Origin: Pacificoceanicola sp048553275
GTDB taxonomy: Bacteria; Pseudomonadota; Alphaproteobacteria; Rhodobacterales; Rhodobacteraceae
Length of the DNA stretch: 64,000 nt
Reading direction: 5' to 3'
Assembly: GCF_048553275.1 (NCBI RefSeq)
Contig: NZ_JBLZMW010000002.1
Coordinates: 124,001 to 188,000 of the forward strand
Shown: in pieces, positions 33,756-42,733 of the stretch
Position numbering within the stretch: the first letter of the stretch is position 1
Layout: every line of letters starts with the position of its first letter
Notes under the pieces: generated by a model
The model's input: only the letters and a program-made list of their open reading frames with translations
The model's database searches: none
What the model was told of the DNA's origin: nothing
Translations under genes and position numbers: made by a program

Positions 33756-34874
33756 ATGATCGAGGCCAGGGAAAGAAACATGGCGGCCTTGTTGCCGGAC
33801 TGGGTGCCTGATGCGGCGCGCGTCTACCTCGCGCATACCGAGGAAGGCCATTCGATCCGCGAACTTGCCCGGCGGGCGGGGTGTCATGCCTCGACCGTTC
33901 TGCGGCAGGTGCGCCGGATCGAGACCCGCCGGGATGATCCTCTTATCGATGCTGCGCTGCGGCAGCTTGGCCGTGTTCGAACGGCCTGTGAAGCGATCCA
34001 GTCTAAAGGGGACGATGACGTCATGACTGCATTTAACGATATGCCGGTTGCACCGGATGAGAAGACCCTGTCGCGGGAGGCGCGGCGCGTGCTCCGGCGT
34101 CTGTGTGAGGCTGGCGCCATCCTTGCCGTTGCTGCCGAGATGGACAAGGCCGTGGTCGTGCGCGACACCGGCGAGGGCGGCAGCACCCGCACAGCCGTTG
34201 TTGACAGCTGCATCGCACAGGCGATGGCGCTGAAGGAGTGGATTGCCTGTGACGAGCCAGGGCGCATCTCGCGCTATCATATCACCTCCGCCGGTCGCGT
34301 TGCGCTGAACAAGCTGATGGCCGAACAGGAAAATCGCGTGCGTGGTTTTGCTGAGGCGCAGGCCGGTTTTGACACCGGGCGCGCCGCCGATGCGGCGCTC
34401 GAAGAGATCGACCGTGATCCGCGGGTCCGCAAGGGGCGCTTCATGCTGGTGGAAAGCCCGCTGACCGCTTTGTCACGGCGCCGCAACAAGGAAGGAAAAC
34501 CCTTCCTGTCGGAGGCGTTGATATCCGCCGGAGAGCGGTTGCGCGAGGATTTCGAGCTGTCTCAGATGGAGCCGCGCACGACGCAGAACTGGGACCAATT
34601 TCTCACCGCTGGTGTGCGCAGCGCGCCGGGCAGCAAAGAGGACAAGGGACCAAGCGCCGCGCGCGCCCGTCTGGAAGCCGCGCTGCGCGATCTCGGGCCG
34701 GGTCTGGGCGATGTGGCGCTGCGTTGCTGTTGCTATCTGGAAGGTCTGGAAACCGCCGAGAAAGAGCTTGGCTGGTCCGCCCGTTCCGGTAAGGTCGTCC
34801 TGCGCATCGCGCTGCAGCGTCTGCGCCGGCATTATGAAGAGCGTGGTGCCGAGGGTGGCGATCTTATGGGCTGA
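33756..34874 (+). CDS. gafA: DUF6456 helix-turn-helix protein, GafA-like GTA activator
   Basis: A 372-residue DNA-binding regulator. Residues 18-55 form an HTH (YLAHTEEGHSIRELARRAG, then HASTVLRQVRRIE). The middle (residues 105-200) looks like a second winged helix, with LKEWIACDEPGRISRYHIT. Residues 228-362 are the DUF6456 domain: ESPLTALSRRRNKEGKPFLS, AGERLREDFELSQM, LGDVALRCCCYLEGLETAE, SARSGKVVLRIALQRLRRHY. The size and layout resemble GafA, the direct activator of the R. capsulatus GTA cluster; the assignment is from memory of that family, not from a search. AAGGGG precedes the ATG. Together with the endolysin/holin pair it suggests a functional GTA system. Confidence 0.65.
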   Translation: MIEARERNMAALLPDWVPDAARVYLAHTEEGHSIRELARRAGCHASTVLRQVRRIETRRDDPLIDAALRQLGRVRTACEAIQSKGDDDVMTAFNDMPVAPDEKTLSREARRVLRRLCEAGAILAVAAEMDKAVVVRDTGEGGSTRTAVVDSCIAQAMALKEWIACDEPGRISRYHITSAGRVALNKLMAEQENRVRGFAEAQAGFDTGRAADAALEEIDRDPRVRKGRFMLVESPLTALSRRRNKEGKPFLSEALISAGERLREDFELSQMEPRTTQNWDQFLTAGVRSAPGSKEDKGPSAARARLEAALRDLGPGLGDVALRCCCYLEGLETAEKELGWSARSGKVVLRIALQRLRRHYEERGAEGGDLMG

Positions 34875-34945
34875 TCGCCGCGCATCCCGGCGGGTTCACC
34901 ATAAGGCAAATTTCCATGGCTGGCGGTTTGCAATAAGATCCGCCC

Positions 34946-35866
34946 ATGACCATCACACTCAGACAACTCACTTACTTCAAGGCGCTGGCCGAGCAGGGCA
35001 ATTTTCGCCGTGCCGCCGAACAGTGCTTTGTCAGCCAGCCCGCGCTTTCGGTGCAAATTCAGGAGCTCGAACGCAACCTCGGGGCGCCGCTGGTCGAACG
35101 CCAGTCGCGCCGCCTGTTGCTGACCCCGCTGGGGCGTGAGGTGCTGGAGACCGCGCGGCGTGTCCTTTCGGAGATTTCCGATCTTGAACACAGCGCGCAG
35201 AACCGGCTCGGGCTTGGCGGCGTGCTCCGGCTGGGTGTGATTCCGACCATCGCGCCCTACCTGCTTCCCGAGGCGTTGGCGGCGCTGCGGGCGTCTGATA
35301 TCTCGCTCGATGTACAGATCACCGAAGGCAAGACCGACCGCCTTCTCGATCACCTGGCCGAAGGCGGGCTCGATGCCTGTATTCTTGCGCTGCCGACCGA
35401 ACGCAGCGGTCTTGAGGAGCGACCTTTGTTCACCGACCGGTTCCTGCTCGCGGGGAGTGCCGCGCGGCTCGAAGCGCTGGGCGATGTCATCAGCCCCGAC
35501 GGTCTGAGCGATACGCAAATCCTGCTTCTGGAGGACGGGCATTGTCTGACCGATCAGGCGCTGGCGGTTTGCGGCCGGGATCGCGGGCATCAGCGTATCC
35601 ACATGGGCGCCTCGTCGCTGCCGACGCTGACGCGGCTTGTGGAAGCGGGATTCGGCCTGACCTTGATGCCGGAGCTTGCGGCCCCGTCCGAGCGCGCCCT
35701 CGCGCCCGGTTTGTGCCTGCGCCGCTTTGATGCGCCGGAGCCGTCGCGCTCGGTCGGCCTTGTGCGCCGCGCCACGCGGCAGCAGGCGGGCTGGTTCGAG
35801 GAGCTGGCCCAGACGCTCGAAACGGTTGGCCGGGATCTTGTCGCCGCAGCGCAGACGGTCGCCTGA
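34946..35866 (+). CDS. oxyR: OxyR, peroxide-sensing LysR-type regulator
   Basis: A 306-residue LysR-family activator. N-terminal winged HTH: LRQLTYFKALAEQGNFRRAA and FVSQPALSVQIQELE. The redox pair is conserved: Cys200 and Cys209 in EDGHCLTDQALAVC correspond to E. coli Cys199 and Cys208, which form the activating disulfide on peroxide exposure. No catalase or peroxidase gene adjoins it in the window. Confidence 0.93.
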   Translation: MTITLRQLTYFKALAEQGNFRRAAEQCFVSQPALSVQIQELERNLGAPLVERQSRRLLLTPLGREVLETARRVLSEISDLEHSAQNRLGLGGVLRLGVIPTIAPYLLPEALAALRASDISLDVQITEGKTDRLLDHLAEGGLDACILALPTERSGLEERPLFTDRFLLAGSAARLEALGDVISPDGLSDTQILLLEDGHCLTDQALAVCGRDRGHQRIHMGASSLPTLTRLVEAGFGLTLMPELAAPSERALAPGLCLRRFDAPEPSRSVGLVRRATRQQAGWFEELAQTLETVGRDLVAAAQTVA

Positions 35867-36139
35867 ACGGGGCAGGCTGCGGACCGCCAAAGATCTGTCG
35901 CGCGCCTCTGGCCTCTGGCCTCTGTCTGGCTGCGACCTTTGCGCCTGCCTGCGGGCTGCATCCCGGCCATGCGCGCGGCGCAAACCCGCGCCAAACGTCT
36001 GAAATCGCCGCAAAAGGCGCAGGGGGCACTCATCAAACGTTGGGATGCGTCACGCGGCCTTCAGCCGTGCGGTACTGGTAAAACCCCCTGCAATTCTTTA
36101 ATACAGAAGGCAACGTCACATCTTCGCGGGGAAAATACC

Positions 36140-37090
36140 GTGCGCGACCTCAAGATCCCGTCCGAACGCCATCCCGAAAAGGCCCACCGGCCCGACAACG
36201 CCCAGCCGAAAAAGCCGGACTGGATCCGGGTGAAGGCACCGGGCGGTGAAGGCTACAACACCACACGCAAGATCATGCGCGAGCACAACCTCGTCACGGT
36301 CTGCGAAGAGGCGGGCTGTCCCAACGCCGGGGAGTGCTGGAACCAGGGTCACGCGACCATGATGATCATGGGCGAGATCTGTACGCGCGGCTGCACGTTT
36401 TGCAACGTCGCCACCGGCAGGCCCGACACGCTCGATGCCTTCGAGCCGGGGCGCGTGGCCGATGCGGTGCAGAAGCTTGGCCTCAACCACGTGGTCATCA
36501 CGTCGGTTGATCGTGACGACCTGGAGGATGGCGGTGCAGAGCATTTCGCCCAGACCATCCGCGCCGTGCGTCACCGCTCGCCCGGCACTACCATCGAAAT
36601 CCTGACACCGGACTTTCTCAAGTGCGACGACAGCGTTCTGGAAACCGTGGTCGCGGCAAAGCCGGATGTCTTCAATCACAACCTGGAGACCGTTCCGGGC
36701 CTCTATCCGACTGTCCGCCCCGGCGCTCGCTATTTTCATTCCCTGCGCCTGCTGCAGCGGGTCAAGGAGCTGGATCCGGCGATCTTTACCAAGTCCGGCA
36801 TCATGGTCGGCCTTGGCGAGGATGCGCAATCGGTGCGGCAGGTGATGGACGACATGCGCGCCGCGGACGTGGATTTCCTGACCATCGGCCAGTATCTGCA
36901 GCCGACGCCGAAACACCACCGCGTCGACCGTTTCGTCACGCCGGAGGAATTCGCATCCTATGAGAAATCCGCCTACGGCAAGGGGTTCCTGATGGTCTCC
37001 TCGACGCCGCTGACGCGCTCGTCCTACCACGCCGGGGATGATTTTGCCCGGCTGCGCGATGCACGTGAGGCCAAACTCGGCCGCGCTTGA
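36140..37090 (+). CDS. lipA: Lipoyl synthase
   Basis: Radical SAM enzyme inserting sulfur at C6 and C8 of protein-bound octanoate. The 316-residue protein has both iron-sulfur motifs: CEEAGCPNAGEC (auxiliary cluster) and CTRGCTFCNV (SAM cluster), plus LNHVVITSVDRDDLEDGG and the C-terminal RSSYHAG serine region. The GTG at 36140 (MRDLKIPSERH) follows GGGGA and fits the family length. Confidence 0.97.
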   Translation: MRDLKIPSERHPEKAHRPDNAQPKKPDWIRVKAPGGEGYNTTRKIMREHNLVTVCEEAGCPNAGECWNQGHATMMIMGEICTRGCTFCNVATGRPDTLDAFEPGRVADAVQKLGLNHVVITSVDRDDLEDGGAEHFAQTIRAVRHRSPGTTIEILTPDFLKCDDSVLETVVAAKPDVFNHNLETVPGLYPTVRPGARYFHSLRLLQRVKELDPAIFTKSGIMVGLGEDAQSVRQVMDDMRAADVDFLTIGQYLQPTPKHHRVDRFVTPEEFASYEKSAYGKGFLMVSSTPLTRSSYHAGDDFARLRDAREAKLGRA

Positions 37091-37269
37091 CACGCAAGCC
37101 GAGCAGGGCAAACAGCCAGCCCGCCGGATGTTGACCAAACCGGCAGTGCCCGCTCATTGAACCGGCGCGTCACAACCGGTCGGACCATAAATCCGTTGAC
37201 AAGATCGACGGATCGGACACAGCTATGGGGCATTGTTCTTCAGGATTCCGTCAACAGGATTGCTTCCAC

Positions 37270-37890
37270 ATGCTCCGTAGTTTTTGCCTTTATGCCCTTG
37301 CGCTTTTTCCCGCCGCCGCCAGTGCCGCAACCCTTGCCCCGACCGGCTACTCTTATCTCGTCGCCCCGAATTCTTCCGGTTCTGCCTATGAGGATGATAC
37401 CTACAACGGCATCACCGGCGAGCTGACCGATGGCATAAGCGCGACGGCAGATTGGCATGTGACTGACGGGTCGGGAATAGTCGGACCGAACGTCGGGTGG
37501 AACAATGTGAATCCGACGATCCAATTCACCTTCGATCAGGTCTATGACTTCGGTACGATGATCGTAAACATGCAGGACGGAAAAGGGGCGCATGGGGTAG
37601 GCTTGGCCAGCAGCATCACGGTCAATGGGCTGACGTCGCCGACACTGATCGGCAATGGCACCAGCGCGATCACCGGCTGGGATGTCACAATGGACCTGAG
37701 CGGCCTCGCGCCGACAGACACTCTGACCGTGACGGTCACGCGCGGCTACCAGTGGACCTTCCTGTCGGAATTCACCTTCACCGGGGCGGCGCCCTCCGAG
37801 GTGCCGGTGCCTGCGGGCCTGCCGCTGCTGCTTCTCGGGGTTGGCAGTCTCGCCGCGCTGCGCCGCCGCAAGCCCAGAGGGCGACTTTGA
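37270..37890 (+). CDS. Exported VPLPA-CTERM-type protein
   Basis: A 206-residue exported protein: signal peptide (SFCLYALALFPAAASA), a beta-rich body with Thr/Gly/Asp (EDDTYNGITGELTDGISA, TWNNVNP-like segments) and a C-terminal VPVPAGLPLLLLGVGSLAAL + RRRKPRGR sorting signal. The start at 37270 gives the signal peptide; an ATG 45 bp upstream does not. Function unknown. Likely handled by the same exosortase as the proteins at 4064 and 44386. Confidence 0.8.
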   Translation: MLRSFCLYALALFPAAASAATLAPTGYSYLVAPNSSGSAYEDDTYNGITGELTDGISATADWHVTDGSGIVGPNVGWNNVNPTIQFTFDQVYDFGTMIVNMQDGKGAHGVGLASSITVNGLTSPTLIGNGTSAITGWDVTMDLSGLAPTDTLTVTVTRGYQWTFLSEFTFTGAAPSEVPVPAGLPLLLLGVGSLAALRRRKPRGRL

Positions 37891-37949
37891 CTTGAGCGCG
37901 CGGGGGGCGGCAGGAAAGCGGCCCCCTTGTCTCGCAGGTGCCGCGTCGT

Positions 37950-39188
37950 TCAGTGTGCCGATCTGGCCGAGGCCGGCTTCGCTGGGTCCTGATCCTGCGC
38001 GATCAACGCTTCGAGCCGCGCGAGCCGCGCCAGAATGGCGGCATTCTCCTGCGCCTGCGCCTCGATCACCGCCTGCTGCTCCAGTGTATAGAGCGTCAGC
38101 TCCTCGATCTTCCTGAGCTGTGCCAATTGCATCTGCGTCAGATCGAGCCCGTCCCGGGTCACGTCCGCCGCCGAAGGCACCTCGGGCAGGTGGCCATTTT
38201 CTGAAATGAAGTCAGATACTTCCGAAAGGGGGCGCAGCGCGTAATCCGCATCGAAGACGTAATCCGGTACGTTGAGCGCGGTGGCCCCCACGACAAACCC
38301 GCCCGGTACCGTCAGCACGCCATCGGCGCTCAGGGTCATCTCCGGCCCGTCCGGCACCGCATCGGCGATGATGAAGCGGTGCGGGGTCCTGTCTTCATGG
38401 GTGAAATACCATGTGGTTCCGGCCCCCGTGTTCTCCAGCGAGAAATACGAGCCGCCATTGTTGCGCATGGTGAACAGGCCCCGGACGCCCGGAACGCCGC
38501 TGACGTTCTGCACGATGATCCCCTGCTGGCCGTCGGTGGCCGTGTCGGCGGAGTTGATCTGCAGCGGGGATTGCGGGTTGGTCGTGCCCATGCCGATCCT
38601 GCCGTCGAACCTCACCCACAATGCCCCTTCCGGTGCATTGTCCGCGATGCGGAACGGGTAATTCAGCGTTCCCCTGTCCTGCAGGCGGAACCCGCCATTG
38701 GCGAAGGTGATCATCCATTCCGAGCCGCCAAAGGTATCCTGCATCCGGATCTTGCTCGGGCTGGCCGTCACGATATGCAGATCGGCCTGCGGCAGTTCGG
38801 TGCCGATGCCCACCTTCCTGTCCGGGGCAAGCACCAGGGTCGAAGAGGACGCGGCGGCCTTGATCGTCATGACTTCGAGCCCGGTCGACGCGTCGATGAA
38901 CATCAGCTGGTCTTCGCCGCCCGCGTTTGTGTCATTGGCCTGTATCGCCCAGTCGTTCGACGCAAAGCCGCCAAAGTTCGAGGTATCGTCAAAGAGGAGC
39001 CGCGTGTTGTTGGCCTTGATCTCGATCTGGTTGTAATTGCCGTTGAAGGATTCGCTGATAGCGCAATTCGCGCCCACGCACAGGTTGTTCAGGATGCTGG
39101 GATTGGTGGTCGAGAGCACTTCGGCGAAACCGGAGCAGGGGAGTGCGGCGAGGACGGCGATGCGGGTGCTTTGCAAAATCCGGGACAT
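37950..39188 (-). CDS. Secreted repeat protein with tail-fibre-like C-terminus (paralogue 2)
   Basis: A 412-residue exported protein. Signal peptide ends around GFA. A Cys pair in NNLCVGANCAISESF follows, then beta-rich segments (KVGIGTELPQADLHI, RIGMGTTNPQSPLQIN) of the kind seen in phage-tail-fibre-like and adhesin proteins. The C-terminal 90 residues read VPDYVFDADYALRPLSEV, NGHLPEVPSAADV and a coiled coil LAQLRKIEELTLYTLEQQ. This tail is common in Bacteroidetes secreted proteins. It is a close paralogue of the next gene upstream (39287), 98 bp away. No phage genes are nearby. Confidence 0.72.
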   Translation of the reverse strand: MSRILQSTRIAVLAALPCSGFAEVLSTTNPSILNNLCVGANCAISESFNGNYNQIEIKANNTRLLFDDTSNFGGFASNDWAIQANDTNAGGEDQLMFIDASTGLEVMTIKAAASSSTLVLAPDRKVGIGTELPQADLHIVTASPSKIRMQDTFGGSEWMITFANGGFRLQDRGTLNYPFRIADNAPEGALWVRFDGRIGMGTTNPQSPLQINSADTATDGQQGIIVQNVSGVPGVRGLFTMRNNGGSYFSLENTGAGTTWYFTHEDRTPHRFIIADAVPDGPEMTLSADGVLTVPGGFVVGATALNVPDYVFDADYALRPLSEVSDFISENGHLPEVPSAADVTRDGLDLTQMQLAQLRKIEELTLYTLEQQAVIEAQAQENAAILARLARLEALIAQDQDPAKPASARSAH

Positions 39189-39286
39189 GGCGATTTCCTT
39201 TGAGCGGGCAATCGGAGCGCAGGGGCCGTCGCCGGCCTCCCAATGCGGCAACCATAGCACGAAAGGGATCGCAGGTCGCCGCCGGG

Positions 39287-40513
39287 TCAGTCCCGCGGCA
39301 ACAGCCCTTCAAGCCGGGCCAGCCGTTCTGCCTGCGCGTCGATGAGCGCCTGCTGCTTGAGAATATAAAGCGTCAGCTCCTCGATCTTTCGCAGCTGCGC
39401 CAGCTGCATCCGGGTCAGATCAAGCCCGTGCTCGGTCACATCCGCCGCCGAGGGGACATCCGGCAGGTGTCCGTTCTCGGCGATGAAGCGGGAGACCTCG
39501 GACAGGGGCCGGAGCGCATACCCCTCGTCAAACACGTAATCGGGCACGGTGAGCATCGTACTGCCCGAAATAAAACGCCCCTGCACCGTCAGATCGCCCT
39601 CTGCCGTCAGGGTCATTTCCGGCCCGTCCGCCACATCGTCGGTGATGATGAAGCGGTTGGGGGTGGCGTTTTCATGGGTGAAGTACCAGGTCGTGCCGCT
39701 GTCGGTGTTTTCGAGCGTGAAATAGCTGCCGCCGTTGTTCTCCATCCGGAACATCTCGCGGACGGCGGCGGGGCTTTGGTTGGTATTCTCGACAAGAATG
39801 CGGGCGGTGCCATCGTCGCGCTGCACATGCAGCGGCGCGGCGGCCGCTGAGGGGCCAATCCCGATTTCGCCATCGCCAAAGACCGACAAGGCATAGGTCG
39901 GTGCCTCGGCGTTGACCCGGAATGGAAAGGTGCCCGCCAGCTCGTCATGCACGACAAACCCCCCTGGGGCGAGATAGAGATCAAAGATCCGCGGCGTGGG
40001 CGCCGAAGCATCCAGCTCAAGCCGGATCGTAGGGCTGTTGCTGCCAACCATATGCAAAGCCTTTTGCGGCAGGCTGGTGCCCAGCCCGACATTGGACGCT
40101 GATAGGACCAGCGCGCTCTCCCGTGCCCCGCCCTGAACGGTGAAAGGGATATTGCCGGTTTCCCCGTCCTTGATCGAAAACCGCTCCAGCCCGCCGCTGT
40201 CGGGTTCATTGACCACCAGCTTCCAGTCGCGGTCCGGAAAGGGCGGGCTGGAGCTGTCGACAAAGGTGAGCGACGGGGTCGCATCGTGCAGCTTCAGCGT
40301 CACATCGCTGCCAAAAGTCTCATCGCTGGCGCAGCCATTGCCAATGCAGGTGTCCCCGTCCAGCACGCTGACGTCCGTTACAAAGAGATCCGCCTCGGCG
40401 CTGTTGCTGTCGGAAATCGCCACCCCGCTGCTGAATGTGTCCTGCGCAGTGGCGGGTGGGGCGAGCGCGAGCGCGCAAAGGCCGCAGGTCGCAATCCGTG
40501 TCAAATCAATCAT
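39287..40513 (-). CDS. Secreted repeat protein with tail-fibre-like C-terminus (paralogue 1)
   Basis: A 408-residue exported protein with signal peptide CGLCALALAPPATAQ, a Cys pair in GDTCIGNGCASDETF equivalent to that of the neighbour, repeat strands NVGLGTSLPQKALHM and EIGIGPSAAAAPLHV, and the same C-terminal block (VPDYVFDEGYALRPLSEV, NGHLPDVPSAADV, LAQLRKIEELTLYILKQQ). It is the upstream member of the tandem pair and probably carries the promoter. Function unknown; adhesion or surface structure is a guess from fold. Confidence 0.72.
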   Translation of the reverse strand: MIDLTRIATCGLCALALAPPATAQDTFSSGVAISDSNSAEADLFVTDVSVLDGDTCIGNGCASDETFGSDVTLKLHDATPSLTFVDSSSPPFPDRDWKLVVNEPDSGGLERFSIKDGETGNIPFTVQGGARESALVLSASNVGLGTSLPQKALHMVGSNSPTIRLELDASAPTPRIFDLYLAPGGFVVHDELAGTFPFRVNAEAPTYALSVFGDGEIGIGPSAAAAPLHVQRDDGTARILVENTNQSPAAVREMFRMENNGGSYFTLENTDSGTTWYFTHENATPNRFIITDDVADGPEMTLTAEGDLTVQGRFISGSTMLTVPDYVFDEGYALRPLSEVSRFIAENGHLPDVPSAADVTEHGLDLTRMQLAQLRKIEELTLYILKQQALIDAQAERLARLEGLLPRD

Positions 40514-40628
40514 ATCAAATCTCCCGCCACCCGCGCGGGGCCGGATGGCCAAAATTCCGTAGCATGTACGGCCCAACCCCGCCCGGCCGTGGGCGCAAGG
40601 CTAAAGCGTTTCGCGAAAAACCTGAATC

Positions 40629-40650
40629 ATAAAAAGCGCCGTCAGGCGCT
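40629..40650 (-). terminator. Intrinsic terminator, leftward, in the 40.5-41.2 kb gap
   Basis: Stem AGCGCC/GGCGCT with a 4-base loop followed on the minus strand by TTTTTA. It lies 529 bp beyond the cytochrome gene stop at 41179, so it may end a long 3' UTR or an unrecognised transcript. Confidence 0.6.
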
Positions 40651-41178
40651 CGCTGTCTCGCGGCTTTTGTGACGCCGGGTGTTTCGGATCGTGAGGGAAA
40701 ACGCTGGTGCGGCGCCTGTCAAACTGCATGCAGCGGGAACAGGTCGGCCATTTTCAAGAGCGTCTAAAGTCAGATCCTCGGCCCATAGCGCAGCGTGGGG
40801 TGCGTCTATTCCGCTCCGCACCGGAACCGGTTTCCTGCATCTGGCTCTTTGAGACGCTTGGCGAGCCCTTGTGCGGATCCGCCGTCGGCCTTGCGATGCC
40901 GGGACCGATCTGGCGACCGCTGTCCGGACCCGGGCCCCCCGGCCTTGACCGCCCTGGCGCGGGTCGGACCGCTCGTGGTTTCTGAGCCATCTTCAAACAA
41001 AAGCCGCAGGCTGTTGCCATGGGTTTCAACTATTTGAATATCCGAAAGAAAATATCACGGTCCTCGTATCCGGGTCCGGCACGGGGGTTTTTCGCGATGC
41101 GGCACTGCTGCATCGTGCCTGCGGACTGCATTTGAAGCCCGCAGGCACGCGCGCCCCGCTCAAACGCGAGGGCGCGGC
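40651..41178. other. Gene-poor stretch, no recognisable gene
   Basis: About 530 bp without a convincing coding frame. Open frames here (for example 40707-40985 plus and 40754-41029 minus) are Pro/Arg/Gly-rich, lack Shine-Dalgarno sequences and resemble no family I know. The presence of a leftward terminator at its left end leaves room for a non-coding transcript or a decayed gene. Confidence 0.5.
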
Positions 41179-42063
41179 TTATTGCGGTGTAGGCAAAGCC
41201 TTGACATAGGCGGCCACGGCTGCGCGGTCGGCTGCGGATAGCTTGGAGAAATTCTCCACGACCTCGGCCATATGTCCGCCGACGCTGTCGTATTCGGGGG
41301 TAAAGCCGCTTTCGAGGTAGTAGGCTACATCCTCCGCCGACCACGTCAGCGTGTCCGGTGTCAGCGCCGGGATGCTGCCCTGACCGGAGGGGTTCGGGGC
41401 GCCGGCCAGCCAACGGCTCTTGTCGAGACCGCCGAGTGTATTTCTTGGTGTATGGCATTCCCCGCAATGTGCCAGCGTTTCAACGAGGTACCGACCGCGC
41501 TCGCCGCCCGCGTCTTCCGAGGCCGCCATCACGTAATCGTCGCTGTAGAACAGCAGCTTCCAACCGCCAAGACTGCGCCGGATGTTGAATGGAAAGCCCA
41601 CATCATGCGGTTTCGATGGCGTGGCATCCGGCGGCAGGGTCTGGAAATAGGCCCAGAGATCCGAAACATCCTGAAGCGCCATCTTGGAGTAGGCGGTGTA
41701 GGGGAACGCGGGGTAGTAATGCTGGCCATCGGGTGACGTGCCCTTGAGCACCGCATTGGCGAATTGCTCGAAGGACCAATCTCCAATGCCATGCTCCGGA
41801 TCGGGCGAGATGTTCGGCGAATAGAACGTGCCGAAGGCTGTCTCGAACGCCTGGCCGCCGCTCAACACGCTCTTGTCCTCGGCTTTGGGGGCGTGGTGGC
41901 ACGAGGCGCAGCCCGCGGCGGTAAAGATCACCTCGCCGTGCTGCGCGTCGGCCTCAAGCCCCTGCAGCCGTGCCGCGTCCACCGTCTGTGGCGCGGTCAG
42001 CACCCATGCGATCCCGGCGCCGGCAACCGCCGCCAGGACCAGCCCTGTCAGGACATGTTTCAT
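41179..42063 (-). CDS. Di-haem c-type cytochrome
   Basis: A 294-residue periplasmic electron carrier, anchored by an N-terminal segment (VLAAVAGAGIAWVL). Two haem-attachment motifs, CASCH near residue 53 and CGECH near residue 200, with TFYSPNISPDPEHGIGDWS typical of cytochromes that accept electrons from PQQ or flavin dehydrogenases. It follows the cytochrome c556 gene by 6 bp, so the two are one operon. The donor enzyme is not in the window. Confidence 0.88.
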   Translation of the reverse strand: MKHVLTGLVLAAVAGAGIAWVLTAPQTVDAARLQGLEADAQHGEVIFTAAGCASCHHAPKAEDKSVLSGGQAFETAFGTFYSPNISPDPEHGIGDWSFEQFANAVLKGTSPDGQHYYPAFPYTAYSKMALQDVSDLWAYFQTLPPDATPSKPHDVGFPFNIRRSLGGWKLLFYSDDYVMAASEDAGGERGRYLVETLAHCGECHTPRNTLGGLDKSRWLAGAPNPSGQGSIPALTPDTLTWSAEDVAYYLESGFTPEYDSVGGHMAEVVENFSKLSAADRAAVAAYVKALPTPQ

Positions 42064-42069
42064 GCCCGA

Positions 42070-42525
42070 TTACTCGGGGGCGCGGTACGTGTCATGGCAC
42101 GCCTTGCAGGCGCCGCCAAGCTGGCCAAGCGCCGGACCAACCGCGTCCTTGCCACCGGCCACGACATTTTGGGCCGAGGCGGCGGCTTCGCCAAGTGCGG
42201 CCCACTTCGATTCGAAGTCGCCGAAGTTTTCCCAGATCGCCGGTTCCGCGCGGGTGCCCTCGATGCTCATGGCGTCCGTGCCTTCGGGGAACAATGTCGC
42301 CTGGTGGACCATCGAAACGCCGACAATCGAATCTGCAGCCGCCTGCGCCGCGTCGGCATTGTACTCGATCGACCCTTTGGCCATGCCGCCCAGCACGCCG
42401 AGATTCAGCGCGAGAATGCGAAATTGCCCCTGACGGGCCTTGAGAACGGCTTCGCTGTCTTGTGCAAAAACGGCGGTGCCACCGAGAATGGAAAGCGCGG
42501 CGAGGCAAGCGATGGTTTTCTTCAT
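42070..42525 (-). CDS. Cytochrome c556 (class II c-type cytochrome)
   Basis: A 151-residue periplasmic four-helix-bundle cytochrome. Signal peptide ends AVFAQ; the haem motif CKACHDTYR is at the extreme C-terminus, as in cytochrome c' and c556. The Met of the ARQGQFRILALNLGVLGGMAKG N-terminal helix region could be the sixth ligand. First gene of the two-cytochrome operon. Confidence 0.9.
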   Translation of the reverse strand: MKKTIACLAALSILGGTAVFAQDSEAVLKARQGQFRILALNLGVLGGMAKGSIEYNADAAQAAADSIVGVSMVHQATLFPEGTDAMSIEGTRAEPAIWENFGDFESKWAALGEAAASAQNVVAGGKDAVGPALGQLGGACKACHDTYRAPE

Positions 42526-42733
42526 GGAAATCTCCCTTTGGTTGTCTGTCTTACGGCAATCCGATGGAGGCAGAATGTCGCAGAATGCCGGATCGGTATA
42601 CCCCAAGATTCACACAGACGTGTGATCATGCGCGGAAAAACCGCTAAAGTGCAGAGCGCTTGTCCGATGCGTGGCGCCGAGCGTGGCAACCAAAGGCCGT
42701 GCAGGATCCGCTGCCCCAAAGCGCCGCCCTTGC

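Noticed and set aside
40707..40985. 92-codon plus-strand frame in the 40.5-41.2 kb gap
   Set aside because: No Shine-Dalgarno sequence, Pro/Gly/Arg-rich, no similarity recognised, and an equally long frame on the opposite strand.
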